Shown: positions 42,217 to 53,107, counted from the stretch's first letter. The stretch is 64,000 nt of DNA from Plumapathes pennacea (GCA_964036295.1 OZ038471.1:7500001-7564000); one strand, 5' to 3'. The notes: generated by a model not told the origin, from the sequence alone. Numbers and translations: made by a program.

Positions 42217-42627
42217 TGTATGTATTATTTTTTTATTTCTCTGTTAATGTTATTTGATTTGTCAGTTACACTTCCTTAAGTCTAATTTTATTGTCTTATA
42301 TTGATTTGCCACCATTCCCAATGTCCTACAGCAGTATTTTTTTTTTCACTATAGACTTTCCTCCAGCCTATGCAATATAAGCCTCTGGCTTTGGCTATTA
42401 ATTTCAAATATGTACAAATCATAAAACAATAAAGGCAAAATTATTATATTCATTTGCTCGGTAATAGTCTCGAAGTTTCCATATTGTTTTCCTTTGTACG
42501 TCACTATTCTTGATGTTCTGAGGGTTACAGTTACATCAGTGTTGTCTCCTGAGGCAACGATACCAACTAACGAGTTATACGAAGGTATGTACGATGGCAC
42601 CACATATTCCGTCCCAACCATGTGCAA
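41291..42627 (-). pseudogene. IgGFc-binding-type (FCGBP N-terminal) domain exon, split by a LINE
   Basis: Minus-strand sequence before the insertion (42627-42451) encodes GTEYVVPSYIPSYNSLVGIV, ASGDNTDVTVTL and NFETITEQM. After it (41703-41291) the frame resumes with LQIGSSADLTGTKV, VAVFSGNQC, CDHLVEQIPPV, FRVLAAFNET, CLVVKY and DPFMTVLPP, then a strong donor GTAAGTAAA. DLTGT, VFSG..C, CDHLVEQ.PP and DPFMT..PP are marks of the IgGFc-binding domain of mucin-like FCGBP proteins. The plus-strand LINE at 41704-42450 separates them and a CATTT duplication flanks it, so the pre-insertion exon was continuous. The 5' end runs into AT repeats. It lies collinear with and upstream of the adhesion GPCR and may have been its ectodomain, or is a separate relic. 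If the LINE is spliced out the gene might survive, but no suitable sites are obvious. Confidence 0.82.
41704..42450 (+). mobile_element. 5'-truncated LINE (CR1/L2-like) 3' end
   Basis: Plus-strand 41724-41895 encodes the C-terminus of a reverse-transcriptase ORF: RSQAPNIWNSIPLSIRQL, then FNYKRLLKSYFLHLTY and a stop. This is followed by a ~550-bp 3' UTR containing ATGTATG-type repeats, a ~40-base T-run (42173-42213) and a terminal ATAAAACAATAAAGGC. CATTT at 41699-41703 and 42451-42455 is the likely target duplication. The strong 5' truncation is typical of LINE insertion. Confidence 0.88.
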
Positions 42628-42637
42628 AATGACAGCG

Positions 42638-42745
42638 CATATATATATATATGCTTCTGGTATATAGGACTGACTGGAGTCCGATTCGGTCTGTAATCAT
42701 ACGAGCATATCTATATATATATATATATATATGCTTCTGGTGATT
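42638..42745. repeat. Duplicated (AT)n-GCTTCTGGT segment
   Basis: GCATATATATATATATGCTTCTGG occurs twice (from about 42638 and 42707, the second with a longer AT tract), separated by ~60 bases. It replaces the expected upstream part of the IgGFc-type exon. Confidence 0.75.
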
Positions 42746-43070
42746 CTATTCGTGGATTAATCGAAATTTCCATGGAAAACCTTCTAGACATCAAGTCATT
42801 GTTATTCACACGAACTTTATTTCAGTCAAAGCCTTTCTTTCTGTGTATCAAGCCGACACAGATCAGATCAAATAATTTTTTTTTTAGGCCCAGGTCAAAC
42901 GTCGAATTTTACGTAAGTCGAACTCAATGCAAAGGAGCAAAAGCCATGATTGTTTGAGCTAATTTGCACTGAGTTCGATTCATGCGAAGGTCGACGTTTT
43001 GTCCTGGGCCTTACGGCATCTAGCATACTGTCCGTTTACTATTTATTACATTTTAACGATGATAACATTT

Positions 43071-43280
43071 TAACCCTTTCACTCCCAAGAGTGATCAATG
43101 TCGATTCCCTCCTTCAGTTTCACACCAGAAAGCATATGGTACAGCAGGGAGAACTGGGTATTTGATACTCTGCTAAGATGAAAGCTAATTAAACTATCAA
43201 ATCTTACTACATCAATCATACATTTTCTTCTTAAAAGGTTCGGAGAATCTGCATTTTGAGCTTGGGAGTGAAAGGGTTAA
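43071..43280. mobile_element. MITE family D, best-preserved copy
   Basis: 210 bp with ends TTAACCCTTTCACTCCCAAG and CTTGGGAGTGAAAGGGTTAA, perfect inverted repeats. The interior includes AGTGATCAATG, TCCTTCAGTTTC and a TTCTTCTTAAAAGGTT segment shared with other copies at 31938 and 37351. More distant or broken relatives lie at 10745, 45290 and 47205. TTAA may be a target duplication. Confidence 0.93.
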
Positions 43281-43637
43281 GTAAGAACATAAATAGGGAG
43301 AACCCTATGCTGGTAACAGGCAAGTGGCACATTCTGATGTCAGAATATCTCGTAGATTAATCTACTGTAGATAAGTCACTACTATACTTCCATATTATGT
43401 ACACATTCTATATTTGGACGAGTCTATCTATAATGTTTTTGACATTATCTTGAACGCCATCATATACCATTAAAAACCTTTTTTTTTTTTGTGGAAATTG
43501 TGCAAGGCCATCTGGCATCTCGATAATTACTCTCGCAGAGCTCGAGAAACACGCCATTGTAGAGCTTACAAAATCAATAACACTTTAAGGCAGGCACGTC
43601 GGTTACGATTACTTGGAATTACAGTCTTTTTGGATGT
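43281..43637. other. No gene seen
   Basis: Flank between the family D MITE and the probable 3' end of the class A GPCR gene. Confidence 0.4.
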
Positions 43638-43643
43638 TTTATT
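43638..43643 (-). promoter_or_regulatory. Candidate poly(A) signal AATAAA for the class A GPCR
   Basis: Minus-strand AATAAA lies about 295 bases past the receptor's stop codon. It is the nearest canonical signal I noticed; no other support. Confidence 0.4.
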
Positions 43644-43937
43644 GAAGAAAAAGTAATCGTATAATTGCTTTGGTTTTGCGAGTCTACGCTTTTGGATTGG
43701 TCCAAACAAGTTTAGGAGCGTTCTTGGCCAATCAGGAACCAAAGTAGAACCTGATTGCAATCCGCTTCTCACGCAAGCAAACACGTGTTGATGTTGTTCG
43801 TCGCACTGCTGATTGGTTATTCTTCTTCTTAAAAATAAAATCAAACGCAAGATACTTTGGTTTCTGATCAGTTGAAAGTGTTTCTTACAGCTTATGATTG
43901 ATTGTGTTCAGTTTTCGAAAGTCCTCCGAAAACCGCT

Positions 43938-44930
43938 CTACTTGTTTCTTACGTCCCTATTACTGTATCTTCCTTGGCTCATTTGCAGACCCTCAACGAT
44001 CGGCTGACGCCTGGTGAGACGTGGGCAGGTGACGATGCGACGGAACTCCCTTCTGAACAATCGATTCATGCCGGCGTATATGAAGGGATTAATGGTGTTA
44101 CTCAGGTAAAGGAAAAACATACAAAGCAGCTCCAACTGTCGTGGCATCGTGTACTCTTTGTAAAATCGTTTGACAAGAACGATCACCCAAAATGGAATCC
44201 AACAGGCGAGGAAAGTTAGAACGACCACAAACAATGATTTGCTTAGTCGTATTTCCTGCGCTGAAATGCGTCCATTGGGGGAGGCGTGAGACTGAGCCAA
44301 ATTGTGATTATGTCGACAGATTTCTTTATAGACCGCATAGTAGCTCGCTATACTTATCAATAAAGGCACACAGACCAGCATTCCGATTACGATGCAATAA
44401 TGAACGAGCTTGGCTGTGTCCGTGAGGTGGACGATGCTACACTGGGCATAGCCCGGAATGAATCCTAAATCTTGCAAGCCAATGAACTGGGGAATGAGAA
44501 TATACAGCGCGATAGCTAACCACACGCTCAGCAAAATGATAGAGGAGCGTTTGGGCGAAAACACAGTGTTGTAGCTGTTTGTCTTCACTATCCTCACGTA
44601 TCTGTTTATCGCTGTTAGAGCTATAGTGGCGGGAGAGACATAGATCACGAACAAACTGACAAAGCCATAAATGTTGCACATAACCTCTCCATATATCCAC
44701 CTTCCTTTGAATAGAACCCCAGTGGCCAAGGGCATGACCACTAGAGCAGACATAAGATCTGCCAAAGCCAGTGCTATGATGTAAAGGTTGGTTGTAGTTC
44801 GAAGATTTGTGTTTCTGTAGACAGCTAGACACACTAGCAAGTTGCCTACAAGTGATGCGACATTCATTAGAATGCATGCAGTTCCTTCCACGATAACAAG
44901 AGATTGACTGCGGGTGCCAAGGTTCGACAT
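43938..44930 (-). CDS. Intronless rhodopsin-class (class A) GPCR, orphan
   Basis: A 330-residue single-exon frame with seven hydrophobic segments. Family marks: LALAD with Asp58 in TM2, Cys85 before TM3 and Cys164 in loop 2 (the usual disulfide), NRY at 109-111 in place of DRY, Trp137 in TM4, Pro189 in TM5, CWIP at 243-246 in TM6 and NPFIY at 281-285 in TM7. The N-terminus is short with no clear N-glycosylation site; the tail is short and basic (FRREFRRI). It would sit in the plasma membrane and couple to G proteins. The overall look is that of cnidarian orphan receptors often named melatonin- or opsin-like, but there is no retinal Lys in TM7, so it is not an opsin. Ligand unknown. A CCCCTCAG directly before the ATG suggests a 5' UTR intron ends there. 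A truncated copy lies ~1.2 kb upstream. Confidence 0.93.
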   Translation of the reverse strand: MSNLGTRSQSLVIVEGTACILMNVASLVGNLLVCLAVYRNTNLRTTTNLYIIALALADLMSALVVMPLATGVLFKGRWIYGEVMCNIYGFVSLFVIYVSPATIALTAINRYVRIVKTNSYNTVFSPKRSSIILLSVWLAIALYILIPQFIGLQDLGFIPGYAQCSIVHLTDTAKLVHYCIVIGMLVCVPLLISIASYYAVYKEICRHNHNLAQSHASPNGRISAQEIRLSKSLFVVVLTFLACWIPFWVIVLVKRFYKEYTMPRQLELLCMFFLYLSNTINPFIYAGMNRLFRREFRRIVTCPRLTRRQPIVEGLQMSQGRYSNRDVRNK

Positions 44931-45289
44931 CTGAGGGGAATAAGTTTAAGCCTTGAGACTGACAAGTTAGTGATCCTCGTATGAAACTCAGACCTGTTCC
45001 AGGGTTGTGAAAAAAGTCACTTTTTGAAAGATTTTAGGCTCGTTGCTATGTCCGGGTAAGGTCTTCCATGAGTGTTCTTCAGCTGCTTCGATTTCTAGAA
45101 AGCAAGATTTGAAGATGTTTCCCGTTTACTCCATAATAGTTCTGACAGTCACGTAGAAAACCATGACAAGATGTCTCGTTAATGTAGGTTTTAATTAGCA
45201 AGTAACCGTTTAGCTGTTACTGTCTACATTCACTGTCTTTCTGAGAGAAACCTTAATTTTTCGCTTGAAAGTGATAGTGGCCAAGTCCG
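44931..45289. other. 5' flank of the class A GPCR; no separate gene seen
   Basis: Short stretches (GGAATAAGTTTAAGCCTT; AGTCTTCCATGAGTGTT-type) recur upstream of the truncated copy at 46101-46240, showing that 5' flank was duplicated with the gene. Confidence 0.6.
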
Positions 45290-45610
45290 GTATCGAGCCC
45301 AGAAGAAACTAAAGTGGAAGTAGGGACAAGACCGAGACTCCTAAAAGAGACTTTCAGTTTCTCACCAGAAAAATATCATACAGTATGAGAACTTGACTTT
45401 TGACACCTTGCTCAAATGAAACCTATTTACTTTAAATTGTCATTACATTACTCATACACTTGCTTCTTAAAGGTTGAGCGACTTTGCATTTTGAGCTTAG
45501 AAGTGAAAAGGTTAGCCAGAAAGGAAAGAGTAATGCGTGACTTATCTTTTCATACACAGTCGATTTTGACAGTTTGACTTTGAACACTTATTTTTAATCA
45601 AAGGCCACGA
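45290..45610. repeat. Dispersed repeat family C, copy 2
   Basis: It matches 10745-11050 through ordered blocks: AGTAGGGACAAGA, TTTCTCACCAGAAAAATATC, CTTTTGACACCTTGCTC, TTGCTTCTTAAAGGTTGAGC, GATTTTGACAGTTTGAC and ATCAAAGGCCACGAT. Confidence 0.7.
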
Positions 45611-45860
45611 TAATCTTACCCTGGGTGCCAGAGGCTTCTCGCTCTCCAATGCTCCGAGCTGCGCGGCTGCGGTTGTTTTGCGTTTCTATCCTTTTGGATT
45701 GGTCCAAACAAGTTTTGGAGCATTCTTGGCCAATCAAGAACCACACTAGAGTGACAAAATTAAAACGTTTACGGAACAGACCTTTCGAAGCATCCACCCT
45801 GTAAATTTGATCAACAAAGAATATAATGAAATGGAAATATGACAGTTTGAGTGTCATGGG

Positions 45861-46100
45861 CTAAATAAAAACAAGTGCAGCGAAAAATCCTATGGACAAG
45901 GGCATGACCACTAGAGCGGACATGAGATCTGCCAAAGCCAGCGCTATGATGTAAAGGTTGGTTGTAGTTCGAAGATTTGTGTTTCTGTAGACAGCTAGAC
46001 ACACCAGCAAATTACCTACAAGTGATGCGGCATTCATTAGAATGCATGCAGTTCCTTCCACGATAGCTAGAGATTGACTGCGCGTGCCAAGGTTCGACAT
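45861..46100 (-). pseudogene. Truncated copy of the class A GPCR (first two helices only)
   Basis: Its first 68 residues match the intact receptor with two changes (Val12Ala, Val24Ala), through LALADLMSALVVMPL. At about 45896 the sequence diverges and the frame ends after 79 residues, so TM3-TM7 are absent. The acceptor-like CCCCTCAG before the ATG in the intact gene is CCGCTCAA here, losing the AG. A ~75-base 3'-flank segment (GGATTGGTCCAAACAAGTTT, TTGGCCAATCA-GAACC at 45690-45745) matches one 3' of the intact gene (43690-43742), consistent with duplication followed by internal deletion. Confidence 0.9.
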
Positions 46101-46125
46101 TTGAGCGGAATAAGTTTAAGCCTTC

Positions 46126-47301
46126 TAGGTACACCAGAAGCTCCTGTTTTTTTTTTTTTTGTAAATGGCAGACACTTTGTGTTTCCTGTGATTAGGCGGC
46201 TCGATGCTGTGCCCGGGTAAAGTCTTCCATGAGTGTTTTACCGATTGTTAATTTGAAGTCTCAACTGGTTCCCGCATTATAACCGGAGATAATCATATAG
46301 AAATCCGCAGCTAAGGACGGCTTACGCGGCGGTTAGGCAAGACGGTACTGTGCCAGGATATTTAGTTGCGGCGATCATATAAGGCCGTGTGTTTCTGCGA
46401 TACGTCGATTTCCGCTTGACAATGAACGATCGACAAGTTCGGCTTTGAGAAACCAGATGCAAGCGAAAGACTTTGACAACGTCAACAAAATTCGGAAATC
46501 AGTCACCAACGATCTTGTCCACCTTCTGTTTTCCGGTGTAAGATCTGCGGTGTCATAATTTCTTTTACGGAAATGAGGAGCTCTGATGTATTTGGGTTTT
46601 GTAATTCAAATCTGTCGTTGTTCGACTAGTAAGATAAGATTGGCTTGTCTGAATGACGCAAACTATTAGAGGAATGGAAAATCTTCAGCGACGGAGCTTA
46701 GCGGGAGTCCTATTAGTGTCCAATTAATGAATAATCGGGGGGTTATGAACCAATCACAATCGAGGAAATTGTAATATTTATGATTAAAAAATCAATAGAT
46801 TGTTGAATCAGAAATAAATATAGATTAATAAAATGATTTTATTACTATTTCCATTCTTTTTCAGTTACGACATTTACCCTCAAAGTTATAACAGATGAGT
46901 AAATTGAGTACTTCTCGGCCATGGTGTAGTCGCGCCTCACAGCCCTTTCCGTACTCTTCAATCGGCTCTCAGTCATGTTCCTATTGTCAGGAAGTTTGAC
47001 ATTCTTTTTTTTTTTCCACAGCAGTCCGGCTTTGTGACGGTTGCCAACTGTCTGACGGTGCTCCTTAAAATCTAAACGGCTTTTATTCATTTTTTGTCAT
47101 CACGTGAACGGGGTGTTTCGTGTTGATATTTTGTTCCAAAAGCATCTGTTCTCCACCGGTCCTGAAGTTGTTGGTTAAATTACAGGTCGTCCTTCGTCGG
47201 GAAGCGCTGGATTCTCCTTCAGTTTCTTATCAGAAATACATCATACAGTGAGGAGAACTTGGGTTTTGATACTATATGTCCAGATTAAAGCTAATTGATC
47301 C
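46126..47301. other. No gene seen
   Basis: A broken family D relative starts near 47205 (TCCTTCAGTTTCTTATCAGA, TTTTGATACT) and is interrupted by the element at 47302. The minus-strand frame 46845-47090 has no recognisable motif. Confidence 0.45.
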
Positions 47302-47521
47302 TTTCAGTTAGTGTGTCACATGACCTGAAATGGGAGAACACACCAAAATAACATCTCAAAATAACAATGAAATGTTATTTGCCAGATGTTCGTTCCCTTA
47401 TTCGGGTATTTCTGGGCGAATTTTCTGATTGAGAATGAAAAATCTGGCAACACCGTGATATTTTACTGTTACTAGAGACGTATGCTGGTGTGCTGTCTCA
47501 TTTCAGGTCACGTGACACACT
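47302..47521. mobile_element. Nested MITE inside a family D relic
   Basis: The left end TTTCAGTTAGTGTGTCACATGACC and right end CATTTCAGGTCACGTGACACACT are inverted repeats about 220 bp apart. Either side continues the family D pattern (AAAGCTAATTGATC; CTATCAATTCTCGCTACA), so it inserted into an older MITE. The second duplication copy at 50307 keeps only the right part but has the full end (CACACTAACTGAAA). Confidence 0.75.
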
Positions 47522-48472
47522 TCGATTAGACTATCAATTCTCGCTACACCACTCATACGTTTTCTTCTTAAGAGGTTAGGAGAATTTACATTTTGGGCTT
47601 AGGAGTGCCCAACTGACCGCTTAGCACAGGTTGACCGCCAGGTTTCTCGAATTACTCAAAATACACGGAAATAATTAGCATACACAATAATTGAGCACAT
47701 ACAATGTTAAATCGTTAATAAGCTTCATGTTTACAAAGTGACCTTTTAATACAGGTTAAAATCAATAAGAAAAACCATTAGGACTTAAAAAGGGTGACCG
47801 CGTCCGCTATAATAGAGGGTGTCCGCTTAATACACCACGTTTATAGTAATTAAAAGAAATTTCCGGGACTTTGGAAACTGACCACTCAATAGAGGGTGAC
47901 CGCTTATAAAATACAGGTGTAACTGTATGCTGATGAGGATGACTGAATAAAGTTTAAATTTGAAGCAAGCAGTAGAGAGGCCTTCGGTTGAATGAGAATT
48001 ATTCAGGGCGCTGACAAACTTTCAAAACTGTAGGCAAAAATATCTACTAACTGCTCGTAGGCACGCAATTTCAGTCACAGGAGAAGAAACCAATTGAACA
48101 TAAAGATAATGGCGGCAATTTATAACTACTGCAGCTGCTCTCTCTTCCTGTGCCCATCGCTACTCAGATTAAATTCAAGGCTTTACTAATCAGTTATTTT
48201 ACCTGGCTAGTAAGCAAAACGCGCTCTGAAGCCGTTCATAATTGAACGTTAATATATATAGAATATTTACTTTTACCGTGGTAAATGTGTCTCTTGTAAA
48301 CACGGCAAAGTTCTAATTTGACTTTGAATTCAGTAAAAACTTTTAACTAGCAGAACTAGGAGGCTTAATCGTCGGAACCGGCCCTAGAAAAATATATTTC
48401 TTTTGAATTAGGATTAAGTGAGGCGCTGGGGAACTTTCAAAAGTCATTGAAAACATTATGCAAAGGTATTTT
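47473..48472 (+). repeat. ~1-kb direct duplication, copy 1
   Basis: It aligns along its whole length with 50307-51310. It begins TAGAGACGTATGCTGGTG and ends near AATGCAAAG-TATTT. Differences are point changes and short indels. Content includes a GACCGCTTAA-ACAGGTTGACCG, GAGGGTGACCGCTTATAAAAT non-coding element. No long frame. Confidence 0.92.
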
Positions 48473-50306
48473 AACTTTACTTATAATACTGGCGGTACCT
48501 GGATTAACATGACAAATATAATATTGAATATCGAGTCCCAGTAATTGGCCTCTTTTCTTACGAGCGTTAAGCTAAACTTAAACCTTTGCACTTGAATGTA
48601 GAGTTTTCTGCAATGATCGCTGACTCAAAAATAAGTTGACCGCATGGCCGACAAACGTATTTCCGCGGTGTCCGCATATTGAACGGAGTTCACGATGAAT
48701 GCTCTTGTCTTCAAGATTACAAACCGTTCCGTATTTAGATTTTTATACTCCACCCTCAATATGAGTGAGAATTAGTCCAAGAACATGATAGAAAATTTAC
48801 TGATCTAGGATCGACACTGGTCTTGTGAATCCAACACAGTGAAATATAGTGTCACCAATCAACCAAAACTTGCGGGGATTTTGTTAGATCCCCCTACCTG
48901 TCATCTGGCTCACAGAAAAGAAAAATCCTTAAAGACTATAGTATGTAGTCCGGGCTTAGGTCCCTTCAAGAAACTAGACAAATTAGGACTGGCCGTAAAC
49001 AACGTAGAAGGTGCGGCAATGGCAACTACACAAAAGCAGCAAGTATCTTTAAAACCACTAAATCCTAAAAAATGTTTTATATGAGCCGTGTGCTCTATCC
49101 CGGGGACACCAGACTGAATTCACCTTCGGGCTGATCAACTTGCTCAGAAGAAAGCTGTTTAACTATATGGGATTGTGAATCACGGTTACAGTGGAGGAAG
49201 CTGCCGAATTGAACTTATTTCATCGTGTCTTAATAACCATCATAATAACGATTTCGTATTTCGCGTGAACAGAACAAAATACATGTATTTTCAGCTGATC
49301 TGCCGCCGGCCGGACACCATTTAGGACATGCCAGGATTCCGCTACCCTTGTCTATCAGTAGAACAAAATATATTTCCGGTACGGAGCTACGTCCAATCGC
49401 CACCACATGTTCGCAGAAACAGCTTCAGGAACGACACAAACACAAGAGTCCTTATTTGACAGTGAAAACAGGCTCGGCACAAACGCATTATTATTTAAGA
49501 TCATTATATTTTGATCATTGTGCTTGCGCTTGTGCTTGCGTTGAGTCTGTTACAGTGTGAAATATGGAACTTGTGCTTGCGGTTGCATTTGCGTCGCTCG
49601 TGAAAAGTAAAAAAAAAAAACAAAAAAAAAAAATCACAAATCATACTTATCAACTTTCGAAATGCCGGTGATGGCTTTGAGCGAAACAAATACGAATGAG
49701 TGCTGCGCCAATCACAATGGAACGTCGAACGGTTTACTCGGCAACTCTTTTACTTATCTTCTTCGGTTACAGTAGCTTCATAAACCAAGCCTTTCAAACG
49801 ACAAAATTTAGTCTTTCGGGAACTAAAACGTTTCAGCGGTCTAGTCGATATCGCTCAATTTTCGTGAGATGTAGAATTAAGACGAGCTTTTCTCAAATAC
49901 TGTGTCAGCAATTTTCGATGTGTCTTTTCTTCGTTCCTGTTTTATTGAACAGTTTGTATAAAAAACGGTTCCCGAAACGCTCCCTTCAATTTAAAAGGGA
50001 ATAAAATCCTTAAAACAAAACGGATCAAAATTTGCTGGTGGCGAAGTATTTTAGTCAACTTCATTGAGTATCCGAAAAAAGCCGGTTGTTTTAGCATTTT
50101 CGAATAGATAAAAATCGACAAATGGTTTTGATTCCCGTTTCCGAAACAGTCAATTTTCAAAATAAACCAAAATCGTAGTCCGCCTTTAACGTGCCTGAAA
50201 ATGATATCATCAAAAAGGAAAAACTTACGGATAACAAGGAGGAAGCCAGATGCCGCGTTCATCTGGGGCTTTTCCGCATTGATTAAAGTCAAAGGTTAAA
50301 GTTACT
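48473..50306. other. Spacer between the 1-kb duplicates; no gene seen
   Basis: About 1.8 kb without domain-bearing frames. No gag, protease, reverse transcriptase or integrase signature is seen, arguing against an LTR retrotransposon. An A-run lies at 49610-49634. Confidence 0.55.
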
Positions 50307-51310
50307 TAGAGACGTATGCTGGTGGGCTGTCTCATTTCAGGTCACGTGACACACTAACTGAAAGTGTCGATCAGACTATCAATTCTCGCTACACCACTCA
50401 TACGTTTTCTTCTTAAGAGGTTAGGAGAATTTACATTTTGGGCTTGGGAGTGCTCAACTGACCGCTTAACACAGGTTGACAGCCAGGTTTCTCGAATTAC
50501 TCAAAATACACGGAAATAATTAGTATACACAATAATTGAGCACATACAATGCTAAATAGTTAATAGGCTTCATGTTTACAAAGTGACCTGTTAATACAGG
50601 TTAAAGTCAATAAGAAAAACCATTAGGACTTTAAAAGGGTGACCGCATCCGCTATAATAGAGGGTGACCGCTTAATACACCACGTTTATAGTAATTAAGA
50701 GTGGAGAAATTTCCGGGACTTTGGAAACTGACCACTCAATAGAGGGTGACCGCTTATAAAATACAGGTTTAACTGTTATGCTGATGAGGATACTGAATAA
50801 AGTTTTGAAGCAGTAGAGAGGCCTTCGGTTGAATGACAATTATTCAGGGTGCTGACAAACTTTCAAAACTGTAGGCAAAAATATCTAACTACTCGTAGGC
50901 ACGCATTTTCAGTCACAGGAGAAGAAACCAAGAACATAAAGATAATGGCGGCAATTAACTACTGCAGCTGCTCTTTCTTCCTGTGCCCATCGCTACTCAG
51001 ATTGAATTCAAGGTTTTATTCCTCAGTTATTTTACCTGGCTAGTAAGCAAAACGCGCACTGAAGCCGTTCATAATTGAACATATACAATATATATAGAAC
51101 ATTTACTTTTACCGCGGTAAATGTGTCTCGTGTAAACACGGCAAAGTTCTAATTTGGCTTTGAATTCAGTAAAAACTTTTAACTAGCAGAACTAAGAGGC
51201 TGAATTGTCGGAACCGGCCCTAGGAAAATATATTTCTTCTGAATTATGATTAAGTAAGGCGCTGGGGAACTTTCAAAAGTCTTTGAAAACATAATGCAAA
51301 GATATTTCAC
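50307..51310 (+). repeat. ~1-kb direct duplication, copy 2
   Basis: Second copy of 47473-48472. It is missing the left part of the nested MITE. The ends of similarity are abrupt on both sides. Confidence 0.92.
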
Positions 51311-52851
51311 TTTCTCCTATGACGTTATCGGCAGTCAGCTTCCTCTCTCGACTTGTGCCACATCAAAATACTAAGTCAATAAATCGAGCTAATTGTGACA
51401 TATACAAAATGCTCAATATGAAAGACTGATATTATTGCAGACTAAAACTACAACATTTTTCTCGACACCTTAGGAAAATAGTATGCTATGAATGAGGACT
51501 TGATCACTTTTATTGTTTTCTATCAGCCATACCCAATATCCTTGGCAATCGAATTTTGAAATTAACTATTTTATAGCAAGGGTATAGAATAAACCGCTTA
51601 TCAGACTAAAGCAGATTCAGAAAGAGTGCTCGAAATGGCAGAACGAATACAGATGGTCTGCTTGATTATCTCGTTCTAAATAATTCACGGCTGTCTTTTT
51701 CATACTGAGCCTGAAACAGGTTTGTTGAACAAATTAAAGACAAAACAAGGGAGTGTGGGTCAAGAAAACAGGGCGACGGGCGCACAAGTGAACAATTAGT
51801 GTTGGAATAAGCTGCTATTTAATTATGATTCTCTTTATCAAAGTTGTCAGAAAAGCTTATGCGAAAATATAACCCATACCCACGGGTGCCGCCATGCAAA
51901 CATGTTGGCGAAGAACAAATAACAGTAGCTTATTACATAGTGGCCATTAATTTACAGTACAAGGTCCAATCGTACTTGATAAACAATTCTCTTGACAAAC
52001 ACTCTTGGTTTTCTTCAGCAAGCCGCTCATGCAAAGTTATACAGAGATGATCCGCCCCTATGCCGATCTTATCTTTGAACTAAACTATGAGAATTATGCC
52101 ACTAAACCACTCTTTTACAACAAAAGATGTTTTAACAAGACCAACTTCGGTGTTTCAAAAGCTTTATAATCAAAATTAGTCCAAAAAAAAAGCAGAAGAA
52201 ACCGGCATATTTCGAGTTTGCGATTTTCTTGTTTCGTGCAAGGTCTCTTTCTGACAAGAGTCACTCAGGCCCTCGGTAAATGTTTTTCCGTCGCTCCCGG
52301 AAACTTCCGAAGATTTCCGATGAAGCACAATCGAACCTGAAGAAACCATATTATGATAAACTTCTCGACATAAGAAGGCGAGGTTCAGATACTGTCGCGA
52401 CTCCTACCTCATATAACTGCAGGCGTTTACTAACATGGAACTCTGATTGCAGTCAAATTGTCTTATCAGTAGTAGCTTGCCAAAATGGGGCATGCCGCTG
52501 GAGGGTGGGGGAGGGATACCACTGACCAAGAGGCAATTTCTTTAAAGAGAATTCTCATTAATATAATTATATATGCCACTATTACTATAAATATGTAAAT
52601 AAAACGACAAAAACCTTCTTTCCCCATGGGGGAGGGGGGATGAGGCATGAAGCCCTGGCAGATATTTTTAGGTAGAAAAATTTTCTCAGGGCCTGTTGTA
52701 GGGTATAAAAGGTATACCCTAGCATTATTCTCACGCTTATGTCGAATTGTATCAGCTCCAATTTTTGCACTCTCTTGATGTTTTTCTCTTTTGCAGTCCA
52801 GTGTCTTTATGCAGTAAAAAAATGTCCTGTCTTGGGTTACTTTTTTGGATC
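51311..52851. other. No gene seen
   Basis: Short frames (for example 51844-52050 and 52280-52525) have no recognised domain, signal peptide or splice support. Confidence 0.45.
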
Positions 52852-52854
52852 TTA

Positions 52855-53107
52855 GGCCGCGTTCACACTTGGTGCCCAAGCACGGTGCCCGAGCACGATT
52901 CTCGCTGAGCACTAGTGTGAACACACCTTTTTTTCAAGTGCCCACGCCAGAACTCGGGCACGGTGCCGGTGCCCGAGTACAAGGTCGAGACCTTGTACTC
53001 GGGCACTAAAGTGGGACCCGGTTCGCAGTGGGAACGCGTTTTATTTTTCTTTTCATTTTTGCCGGTGCTCAGGCACTAGTGCTCGGGCACCAAGTGTGAA
53101 CGCGGCC
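52855..53107. mobile_element. PIF/Harbinger-type MITE with TTA target duplication
   Basis: 253 bp. The left GGCCGCGTTCACACTTGGTG and right CACCAAGTGTGAACGCGGCC ends are perfect inverted repeats, with nested CCCGAGCAC/GTGCTCGGG stems inside. TTA flanks both sides (52852-52854 and 53108-53110), the duplication size and sequence expected of PIF/Harbinger. Confidence 0.92.

Noticed and set aside
44437..44877. 146-residue reverse frame
   Set aside because: Out-of-frame shadow of the class A GPCR.
47473..51310. LTR retrotransposon interpretation
   Set aside because: No TG...CA borders, primer-binding site or gag-pol coding sequence was found between the two 1-kb copies.
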